A stretch of DNA of 64,000 nucleotides, from positions 64,107,662 through 64,171,661 of the forward strand of contig CM055097.1 of assembly GCA_029204225.1 (NCBI GenBank). Reading direction: 5' to 3'. The translations under genes and the position numbers were made by a program. Positions 9,520 to 19,058 of this stretch are shown in pieces (position 1 is the first letter of the stretch; each line of letters begins with the position of its first letter). The stretch is from Diphasiastrum complanatum. Lineage: Eukaryota; Streptophyta; Lycopodiopsida; Lycopodiales; Lycopodiaceae. The notes beneath the pieces were generated by a model, which saw only the letters and a list, made by a program, of their open reading frames with translations, ran no database searches and was not told the origin of the DNA.

Positions 9520-12150
9520 GGCTATCCATGAAGGCAAATTTGTAAGCGTTGCTGTTCTTAATGAGACGAGAGGGGAAAGGTTCATTGTTAAAAGCAGTCT
9601 GGCTGAGGTAGACACAAACAAGAGCACCCATTTTGAAGAGTTTGATAACAGTAGAACAGAGTTTGATACAAACAAGGGATCAGTACTTTTGCAGAGAGAC
9701 GCTGTTTTGGAAGAAAATGTTAGCGATCCTGCCATCGATGGGACAGATAGCATAAAATGGGCCGAACAGAATGGGCAAGTAGCTTATGAGTTTGGAAACA
9801 GGGAAGAGGTTACGTCTTTGGTTCATTCAGCGGATGGAAAAAGTGTTGGAGATATAACACAAGCGGAAACCAATCTGGAGGAAGAATTTGAAGGGAGCAA
9901 GGACAAATTCCATGAGGAACCTCCTGCGAAGAGTATAGCAAGGAACTTACCTGAAGAATCTCCTTCTGAAGCTATATATCTGCGGAAAAGGGTTGGTAAA
10001 ATACCTGGAGAAATTGAGGGACATGGTCGTATTCTGGAAAAAATACGTTCCCTTGGCGCTTGCAGCACTTTGCCTCAAAAGCACGAGAATGAGACATCAT
10101 ATTCTGAAATGCATGACTTAGACCATGACCGCCAGATTGGCAGTGAGGAAAAGTTTGATGCTCCTGAGCATCTGGGATCTCTCAAGGGGTTTCCCTCTGA
10201 AATTAATGGAACTGACCAGAAAAAAAAGCCTTTTCTGTCAGCTGATTTACAGCCTCCTAGGCACAGAGCGTATGTTAAATTTTTGAATCCAACGGCTACC
10301 AACGATGACCTGCAACAGGCTTTTGCAGATTGTGGAGAAATTGTCAAAGCTCAAGCAGTAAAACCAACTAAGCAGAATACAAGATTTACATATGGCTTTG
10401 TGGACTTCAAGGTGTGTTTTCACTTTTGCTCGACATTCATTGCTTTAGCTTTTGTAGCATAGAAGTTACGATTGTAACAAGAGTAACATGGTTTTATGGC
10501 CAAATGAGTCCTGCACATTTATCAATTTTTACAACCAGTTCTCTGACGACCTACGATTTGCAACTGTTTACTCATTTCCTTACTCCAGTTAAACTTGTAG
10601 TAAAGTTTAGAGTTCCACTACTGGTTTGACTCATATGTTTGGAGTTCCTGTATTTTCTTTTTCATAATAGTGCAAGAACACTAAATCCATCTGTTTTTGA
10701 ATCTGCAGACAGCAGCTGGACTCAGCAGGGCATTAAGAAAGAATGCCAAAATCAAAGGCTTCAAGGTTGAAATAGAGCCCAGTCCATTGCATACATCAGA
10801 TGGTATCAGTAATTGGAACCTGGATTTTAGTATTTTGAAAAAACTGGAGCCTACAAGCACCTCATCATCTCATAGTGCATCACTCTTGTCCATGTTGAAG
10901 TCATCAAGCACAGAGAAAGTTAATAATTCAGCGGATAACTTTGATATATCAAAAGTAATCAGTTTAATGAGGGCTGCACATGCAACTAAACCAGAAGACT
11001 TGAAAAAATCAGAGCAAACTGTGACAAATTCCCAAAATGCGTATGTGGTTGGCATCCGAGACCTCCCTACAGCTGTGAATCTGCATCAAGTTCAACAAGC
11101 TCTTTCTGTATTTGGTGAAATTGCTCACTCATATATGACAAAGGGGGAACATGATAGCAGTGATGCATATGTAGAGTTCATGGTATGCCATCAGTAATTC
11201 ATTTGCTTTAATCATATTGTAATTGGCAAAAAAATTGAATTAGGATGGCACTATGACTTTAATAAAGGAATATTGGTATGGCCTCACAGGGTAATAGAGG
11301 TGTAACTTGCTTACAACACTTCATACTTAGATCCAAGTTTTGGCTCAGTGATGCAATCTGTTAATTGATTGCATTTGAACCTTAGAAGGATTCTATGTGC
11401 ATCAATAAAAATGATTTTGAGATTCATGAAGATTGTGTTTTTCCAGTTGGAGGAAGCAAAAGAAAATGCCTTGGCACTTCATTGTTTATACATCAATGGC
11501 CTGCAACTACGAATCAGCAGGATAGATTCTCCGAAGTCAGCAGTCATAAGAATTTCAAACATTCACAGGGACACCGCAAAGAGCGAAATCCTTTCTGCCT
11601 GCATGGCATGTGGTCAAGTTGCTAGAATTGAGCCAAGAATCGAAGGTGTGGTTGATGTGTACTTTGAAAGAAGAGAGCTGAAAAATGTAAACACAATTTT
11701 AGACAGGTAGAGGCTGCCCCTTGATTTGATCGTAGTTAGATCCTTGGTAACCTACATTCCAAAATGTCTTTTTGTAACTGATAAATACGACAAATTTATA
11801 ATAGTTTCCAAATGTCTTTGAATCAAACAATCATTATTGCTAGTGAGTCTTGGATGTTAAGACTGCTTCTGTGGGTTGTCTCTGTGTTTGCCATGAATGT
11901 ACTCGACAGGTTTGAGATCCATGAATGTCTTCTGTCTTTCTGCAGGTTGAATGAGATAGTTCGTGATCACAAGAGGTGGATGGCAAATCCAGCACCCATA
12001 TATGAGAATGGTGCTGCTCATGATGATCAATTCATTCGATTGCAAAAAGACAAGCTTTTCAAAGACATTCAAAAGTTTTTGCAGCACATTAACATGTATT
12101 TTGAGGACTTGAACAGGTTGGATAAGGCCGATGAGATAATTAAATCATAG
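9520..12150 (+). CDS. Three-RRM RNA-binding protein, 3' exons
   Basis: Four exons are visible: 9520-10411, 10709-11182, 11447-11706 and 11946-12150. All have GT-AG introns, phase 0, 0 and 2. The first exon opens in phase 2, so the true start is upstream and not found. A long Glu/Lys/Ser-rich region precedes RRM1 (RNP2 AYVKFL, RNP1 YGFVDF, about 10267-10411 into exon 2). RRM2 follows (YVVGIRDL and DAYVEFM, ending 11182 into exon 3), then RRM3 (VIRISNI and GVVDVYFE, 11550-11706). The C-terminal tail is charged and helical and ends ADEIIKS. Introns 1 and 2 cut their RRMs at the same place, just after RNP1, in the same phase. The protein most likely binds RNA in the nucleus; specific target and name are not recognised. 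Confidence 0.8.
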
Positions 12151-12598
12151 CATTTAATCCCTAAGACTGAAAATGTATTCTTATCTCTCAAATACTCAAT
12201 ATTGCACTGTGGATATCCATGGTGGGAGCCAGTGGGATTGCAATCTTTAAGGACTCAAACTATTAAGTCTTTTTGTAAAGGTGATACAGGACCCTTCAAG
12301 TCTTAGGTTTATAGGCCAGAGGCCCTTACACGACCTAATGATTCCACGTTTGGCATGGAATGACCACTCTGACACTGATTTTTTCCTTAAAAAAGGATCA
12401 CGTGGTGTGCTTGCCCCTGCTGATGCACATAACGATATTCTTTATCTAAATTCTCAAATCTGTCTCCATTTTCATGATTCGATGCAAGAAAGTGTGCAAC
12501 CATGGAGCTGGGGTCTTTGTCTTATGTACAAGTATGATGTTGAGTTACTTAGGTCAGTTTGCCTCTTCAACAAAAGGATCAAGTTGAAGAGATAAAAA
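12151..12598. other. 3' UTR and downstream flank of the RRM gene
   Basis: No coding trace. This includes the presumed 3' UTR after the TAG at 12148-12150. It ends at the 9-bp target duplication of a MITE. Confidence 0.5.
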
Positions 12599-12607
12599 AT
12601 GCCAACT

Positions 12608-13347
12608 TTAGAAACCTGTTCCGACCCTTTTGGGCTGGAATGTACTGTATGTTCCGGAACGTACTGGGTCGGAACGTTTTTTCCAAAATAAAAAAAAACA
12701 GGTGTTAAAAGTGCCACCTGCTGGCCACGATCTCCGTACTTCTTGATAATACATTGAGCGTTGCTTGATGATACATTGCGGGATGCTGGATAGTAACGCT
12801 GGAAAATATACAGTTCAAGCAGAAACAAAATTTGAAAAAGCTAGTAATTATAGGTTACTTTCACATGCTCCACATCTCTGTCATACTCATTTGCGTGTAT
12901 TTTTTCTAAGTTTCTGTTGCTACTGTGCTACTTGTCACTGTGTTGTGAACATATTCAGATGACTGGACCTTTCAATATTTTCGTTGCATTCCGTATCTCG
13001 GTTATGCATGAAATCTAATGCTATATCTGAAAACTCACCCTCTATCTCGATGTCTGTGCCTTGTCTGACGATGATGCATATCTTGTCTGACTGCTGATAC
13101 AGAGCTGCTTAAAGCCAAAAAATCTCGCAAAACTTAATAAAATTCTTGCAGCTTCCGTTGATCCTATAATAGCTATCTGAGCCACGTTCTTAAGCTCTCG
13201 CTGATCCTAGATTCGCTATTCCGTTCCTTATCTCTATTCCTTCGTTAAAAAATAACGTATTTTAAAAAAAAATTGGTCAAGTTCCTGAACGGAACGCATT
13301 CTGAAATGTGTTCCAGAACGCATTCCGTTCTGGAACGGGCAACTAAG
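12608..13347. mobile_element. Mutator-like MITE with 9-bp target duplication
   Basis: The 740-bp segment is flanked by perfect 9-bp repeats ATGCCAACT (12599-12607 and 13348-13356), the target-duplication length of Mutator-like elements. Its ends are imperfect inverted repeats: left begins TTAGAAACCTGTTCCGACC, and the right end on the minus strand begins CTTAGTTGCCCGTTCCAGAA. Both ends carry several GTTCC/GGAAC motifs in the first 80 bp. There is no transposase frame, so it is non-autonomous. Confidence 0.65.
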
Positions 13348-13925
13348 ATGCCAACTAGATGTTTTGGTCTTGCTTGATAGGTATCTAGAAGAATTGGCTC
13401 AAAATACTTTCTAATCAATTCTATAGTTCTCAAAGAGAATACATAATTTTTTGTTTGTTTATTACAGAGTAACCGTTAGATGAAGTTTCAGACATAAAAA
13501 AAGTGGGCAGCCTGTAGAAAGCTTAAATTAATCTTTACTTAGTACTTATCTACTTGCATCGAAGTTTATGGCAGTTTCATTTTTCATAGTGTGGTTTTGG
13601 TATTACAATTACACACCGGATTACTAAGAATTTGGCTTTCAAATCATAGATGACAAGGAAGAAAGGGGAGAGGAAGAATATTATTGAAGCATGTTTTGGA
13701 CGACAAAAATTAACAGTTCCTTCATTTGCAAACCTAGGTTGGTTTTGGTGCTTTATCAAGGCATCCATTGATTTTTGGTTTTTCCCTACTCTTGTTTAAG
13801 TTGAATGGATTTTTGGTTTGTGTGGTAAGGGTGCTGAGCTAACTGTTTATTTCCTTTCCTTTTAGTACTGTCTACCCTTGGCCGGCAGCTTTGTTGCCAC
13901 ATTACACTTAGATGCTTGTCGTTTT

Positions 13926-14051
13926 GCTGTGCTTTATGCCTTTCTACCTTTTGAAATTAAACCTTGCTTGCTTTATGGTGATGTGGTTGCTGTGCTTTAT
14001 GTCTTTTTACCTTTTGAAATTAAAACATGCTTGCTTTATGGTGATGTGGTT
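13926..14051. repeat. 63-bp tandem duplication
   Basis: Two head-to-tail units, 13926-13988 and 13989-14051, each beginning GCTGTGCTTTATG and ending GGTGATGTGGTT, with about five differences. The unit is a multiple of three, but no coding role is evident. Confidence 0.9.
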
Positions 14052-14974
14052 TTCTGGTTTTAGTTTTATGTTAGCTTTTGATGCTTTGGTCTTCGGTATG
14101 GAGACTGATAATGCTGCTCCAGTTACACCCTCATTTTTGTCAGTTATTAGTTGAAGTTTATAAATATTGGATCTGTATCTCTGAAAAAAGTGCTCTTTTT
14201 TAGCTCAATCCCTGCATTTTTTTTAAGGGTGAATCTTGCACAAAGTTGATGATCGTTATTTTTTAAAACAAGACGAACATTTATACACTTTCATCTATAC
14301 CTCAATTTTTATGCAATCTTAGGATTCTTCCTTCTAGCATAAGCTAGGGTCCTATCAATAGATTGGTTCATCGATAAATTGTTAATAAGAACTCCCCAGT
14401 GGAGACAAATTTGTCATTATATTCATTTTTGGCCAGATCTGATGTATTGGGCTGCCCAAACCCCACTAATGTAGCACATTTCTAGATATTCACTTGATAG
14501 TAATGGATCAAAGCCTAAGCCACACATAACTAAGTTACTGATTTTAGTGTGATAGAAAGATGGGTAACATATATTTGAGAGACATCCAAAAAAGGCACAA
14601 GAACTTGAAAACCATAATGCAATGAGATGCCGGAACATAAAAAATCAATTCTTTAAAAATAACACATCTTTTCCCAAATACCCTTGGCTTGGGTTTGGGA
14701 TAATGCATAAAATTATAAAAAAAGTAACGTCTCAACTGTTTTGAGTTGCGACATGGATGACAACTGAGGGCATGTGTAGACATCTATCTACATTTCTCGT
14801 AAGGATATATTGTTTTAGCAAAATGTTTGTTGTGGATGGGTGCAAGTGAGCATGCTATTTTCAACTTGAAGATTTGGTAAGAGATGTTTAGTTTAAAATA
14901 GGCTCAACTAGCTGACTTTTTGCCAAGCTTTTTTTGGTATTGTTATGAAGTTGGTTATAAAGTTTTTTAGCCAA

Positions 14975-15003
14975 GCGCGCGCGCGCACACACACACACAC
15001 ACA
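14975..15003. repeat. (GC)n(AC)n compound microsatellite
   Basis: Six GC units followed directly by nine AC units. The alternating purine-pyrimidine run could adopt Z-DNA. Confidence 0.9.
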
Positions 15004-15893
15004 ATGAAATTCCTTGTGTTTTCTTGTGAACTAGCTTGGTGTGACCATGGTATGGTAGCAAGTGTTTTTTGTGGCCCAATGGATGCCACATCCAATCAAC
15101 TTAAATTTGATCAAAATGCAAGACCTCGATGGCTACAAGCTTTGCAGTTGCATTTTGTTGTATATGTTTTTGGCTTCGTGACAAATTTTTACCACGCCTT
15201 CTCTTTACATCTTCAACGGTCGTCAAGCAATATGTTATCCATTGATATTGTGAAGAATCATTCTATATGCCAAATCTCTATACAATGGAAGCTATGGCCA
15301 ACTAAAAGGTCTAGAACTTTTGGTCAACTTTGTATGCTTCATTTAGTGCTAGAAAGATCTGTTCAAGATCTGGGTGTTTAGTCCGTTCAATGTCTTGGTT
15401 GAGGGGATTACAGACTTCAGCCCATGATTTCAACTACACTTTTCTTCTTGGCCTTATTTACCTTTAGGTTGTTAACTTAAGTTCAAATGTGGTTCAAGAT
15501 ATTGGCTACATTTTTAGATTTTGACCTCAAATCAGGCCATACAGGCCACTCATGATGTCAAAAGGAGTTTGTGGCCTCTAACTCCTAAGTTGGAGTTCTC
15601 TGGACAACGCCTCTAACATTTTTGGGGGTTTTTAGAGATCTTGAGCCACAATGTGGATAAACTATATCTCTTAAGATTTGACGAGTTCAATTTGTGTGAC
15701 CTCAAACCCGCATCTTGCTTTAAAATTTGGGGCTAAAAAGAGCCTCAATTATTCTTTGACTTGGGTTGTGCAAATTCAGGACTTTTTGGACAAAAATGTG
15801 AGTTTTCTAATGGGGACTTGAGCCTTTGGGCTGAAGGTTTTAAGCTTGATCTAGTTCGTGTCTCTTTTCTTTGAATATAGAGCCATAGATGTG

Positions 15894-16380
15894 TCAGAAT
15901 GAAAACCATTCAATAGAAGTAACCTGTTGTAAAGTTAGACCTATTTTAATGTATACCATCATTACTAAATGCTCAAATGAAGGAGACAAACTTGTCATAA
16001 CAACATCTGCATGTGCAAAGGGTGATCCTATCAGCTTATCCAGCAAGAATTTGACATGAGTCACATGATAACTTATAGTGGTAGATTCTAACATTTTGCA
16101 AGAAAATAGCTTCTATCTTAGATGTAGTCATATGGTTTCACATCTTGGGTCTCATAAAGTCTTATGAGAATGTCCCAAGTCTGCTTGGAAGAGGTGCAAT
16201 CTATTGATGTGAGAGATTTGTGGATCTTTGAAATTTAGAGTAATCAATGCAAGGACCTTAGAGGTCCTTTGCTTCCATTTAGATATTGCCAAAAGGTCAA
16301 TGCTAGGTTTGTCTTTAGTTCCATCATTCAACAACATTGATACTAAGGTTTGATTGAAAAACAACAATGATACAAATGGA
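15894..16380 (-). pseudogene. copia Gag (UBN2-type) fragment
   Basis: The minus-strand pieces form a Ty1/copia Gag of the UBN2 type: SKWKQRTSKVLALITLNF, then DPQISHINRL, a gap, and HVTHVKFLLDKLIGSPFAHA followed by DVVMTSLSPSFEHLVMM (family form: vvmtlLxsLPxsYexl). Stops and a frameshift near 16150 separate the two halves. It lies downstream (minus sense) of a copia LTR-like region whose other side holds an RNase H tail and polypurine tract. Confidence 0.7.
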
Positions 16381-16399
16381 ATGAAATCGATAATTTTCT

Positions 16400-17053
16400 A
16401 AAAGTATCCTATATAAATTATGCAACCATGTGTATGCAAGCATGTCATAAAAAGGTTGTGAACTTCCTGAAGCTTATTCACACGTGAATAAGTCCAACTT
16501 AGGATTGAACTTGGGATAACTAGTAGTATCCTCCAGATGGATCAAGATTTGATTCAAGATTTTGAGAGGTCTTGAGTTTTCTCCTTGGAGGGTACCATTA
16601 TTGAGCCACTCAAGCTAGATCAAAATTGGACTCAAGATTTCAAAAGCCCTTGTAGTATGGACACCATGGAAGGTGTTGAGTTAAAATCTTTAAGTTGGTC
16701 ATCATAGAAGCTATTGAGTTGACTTATTGAATCAAAATTAAGATCAAGATCAAGGTCTTGAAAGACACTCATCATAGAAGACATCTAGCTGAAATTGAGA
16801 CTCAATATCAAGATCGAGAGGTTCAGAATGTTGCCACAAAAGGTGGAAAGTCATCAAGATGACTTAAGGTCATCAAGATTTTGATCCCCCCTTTGAATTA
16901 CATATTTTGTAAATCAATTTTGTAAGTATTTGTAGGTATTGATACTATGGTAGGTTCTCTTGACATTGTTTGCAAAAATGATTAAAAAATGTAGGTGTTT
17001 GTGTATGACAAAATTTGCAGGCTTCTATAAGCTTAATTTTTTTTTTCCCAACA
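16400..17053 (-). repeat. Putative copia LTR
   Basis: The minus strand starts TGTTGGG at 17053 directly after a polypurine tract (17055-17066, minus AATTAAGGGGGG). A copia Gag follows below 16380. The inner end near 16400 is estimated and no clear PBS is left. Confidence 0.4.
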
Positions 17054-17065
17054 ATCCCCCCTTAA

Positions 17066-17300
17066 TTCAACTGTAAAAAAATTTGCAAATTAGGAATCTT
17101 CTTGAGTTTTAGATAACTATCTGTTCAAAGAGTTTTGGTAAGTATATTTGCAATCGTACAATTAGTTGCACAATAAATAGATTCAATATCTTTTGTCAAG
17201 AAATTTTTCTTTGAAAAATTGAAATTGAATTTGAATATGTTGTCTTCAATAATAATTCTCCTTTATTAGCTAATCATGAATACTTCATTCATCCAATGCA
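17066..17300 (-). pseudogene. copia RNase H C-terminal tail
   Basis: The minus-strand translation with a few stops gives IESIYCATNCTIANILTKTL, the decayed form of the copia RNase H ending (IxxxYxxTxxQxADIxTKxL), followed by KLKKIPNL and then the polypurine tract at 17055-17066. Upstream RT is not recognisable. Confidence 0.6.
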
Positions 17301-18118
17301 CCATCTTGACATTGAAAATGCTTCAATGTAGTTGGTGTTTGTGGATAAACCACACTCTTTGTCTTTCAATTCAATTATCATTCCCACCCCCAAATTTTTT
17401 GATTATAATTCTATGATCTAGACAAGAGGCAACTTAGAAAAGGAGTCCAAGTAAGAACTAGCATGGGTTAGGCAAAAAGAGCCCATACTTTCATGTGAAA
17501 AATAAGAAAAAAATTTGTTTGTCAAAACTAGTGCAAAATGCATGCCAATGTTAACTATCTTGTCTTCCAAGATGCGCTCGTGCAAAAAATGCTTAGGTGA
17601 TATGGAACATGTATACGCTTATGAGTTGTTTGAGAGTGTTTGTGTTAATAATGACTAATTTTCTTTGTTTGCTTTGTCACAAATTAGTAAAGTACTGTAA
17701 AGATGTGTTAGAAACTAGCATGTCTCACCTTACTTATGATTTTCATTGGATTTCGGCTTTCATTGAAGGAAGGGCTCCAACATGAAAATAGGCTAAGATC
17801 TCAAGATTCGGGAATGAATTATGAGTTTTCGACATAGAATTGGATAAAAGAGTGAACTCGTAGCATTGGAGGTAAGTCAAAAAGAGAAAGAGCTTTGTGA
17901 GTTTGAGCGCATAAATACATTCTTCTTCTTTAATCAGTTTAGATTGCAATTGGTCTTTTTTTTTTTTTTTACATTTTGATAGCTACATACTTCTTTATCT
18001 TTTGGTAGTATCTCATCTAGAATAACATGTGACTTTTTATGTTGTCCTAGACTAGCCAATTATGCTTGGAAGCTAGCCAACCACTCATGCCAACCTCTAG
18101 TTATAGTTGTCCTTACTT
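17301..18118. other. Non-coding flank between copia remnants
   Basis: No gene is recognised. A T tract lies at 17951-17971. The segment ends at the target duplication of element A. Confidence 0.55.
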
Positions 18119-18123
18119 TGGTC
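18119..18123. repeat. Target site duplication of element A (left)
   Basis: TGGTC, matched exactly at 23199-23203 on the other side of the element. Confidence 0.92.
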
Positions 18124-18932
18124 TGTTGAATTTCACACGTGTGGATTGTCCACTACATGTACTTGTGATCTCCTAAGGTGTGTAGATGCACCAAGATCAA
18201 GACTAGATTGAGATTCAAGATCTATCTTTGATTCTATGGCAAAAACACACTACTACATGCATTCAATCACTTCCAACTCTCACTCACACGTGTGGGAAGT
18301 GTTCCAAAAGTATTCTAAGTAAAAACAAGCTGCTCTCCTCGGGTAGAGAGAGAAAAACCATCAAGAGCTCTCGGGTAGAGAGAGAAAGCTAGAAATTCAA
18401 TGACACTCAAAATCCACTCAATCTCAAAATCAATTAGATCCAAAAGGAGGAGTACAATGATACTAATAGATTCATGAGCTACCACTATGCTTAACTATGA
18501 TTGGATCACACTTTGCCACCTCTTAATCCTATTGGACCATTGATCCATGCACCTCTAAATTCTATTGGACTATATTCAAGCACACCTCAATTTTCTATTG
18601 GACCTCACAAGGTTCCACCTCTAAATCCTATTGGACCTCTTAAGCTTCATCAAACAAAAGCATGACACTTGTCTACACTCTAATTGGCACAAGTTTGGCT
18701 CAATATTGGCATTACAAGTGGAAATGGATAATGTGCCATCTATGCCAAATTTGACCCTATCAACATCCTACACCTGAATGCTTGACTATGAAATTCTATG
18801 AGACCCCTATATCAAACATTTTGATTTACTTTACAATTCTCCACACGTGGGAACATCCTCCACACATGTGAGATTCACTTACAAACTTCTATCATAAAAA
18901 ATACCAAGCTAGATTTTTGCCAATTTCTCACA
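18124..18932 (-). repeat. 3' LTR of element A
   Basis: On the plus strand it starts TGTTGAATTTCACACG and ends CCAATTTCTCACA, so both strands have TG...CA ends. It contains several CACGTG or near-CACGTG palindromes (18137-18142; 18292-18297; 18843-18848), three short repeats of CTATTGGAC (18530-18640) and two GGGTAGAGAGAGAAA motifs (near 18340 and 18374). Confidence 0.95.
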
Positions 18933-18946
18933 CTCCTCCTCAAAAA
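18933..18946 (-). other. Polypurine tract of element A
   Basis: The minus strand reads TTTTTGAGGAGGAG immediately before the 3' LTR. This is the plus-strand priming site in LTR elements. Confidence 0.85.
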
Positions 18947-19058
18947 GTAGCTTGGAAAGGTACTAGATCACTTGAGAAGTTTGTAAATCTTTTTGAGTGG
19001 ATCCTTTGGTATGCATAAGAAGTGAAGATCAGCCAAGGGATCCATCATAGCAGCACCC

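Larger units (their letters stand above)
13357..15893. other. Intergenic stretch, no gene recognised
   Basis: AT-rich DNA. It contains a 63-bp tandem duplication (13926-14051) and a GC/AC dinucleotide run (14975-15003). Open frames here are short and show no family motif. Confidence 0.6.

Noticed and set aside
13878-14154. Hydrophobic ORFs over the 63-bp tandem duplication
   Set aside because: The repeat is a multiple of three so frames stay open by chance; no homologue, no splice or promoter context.
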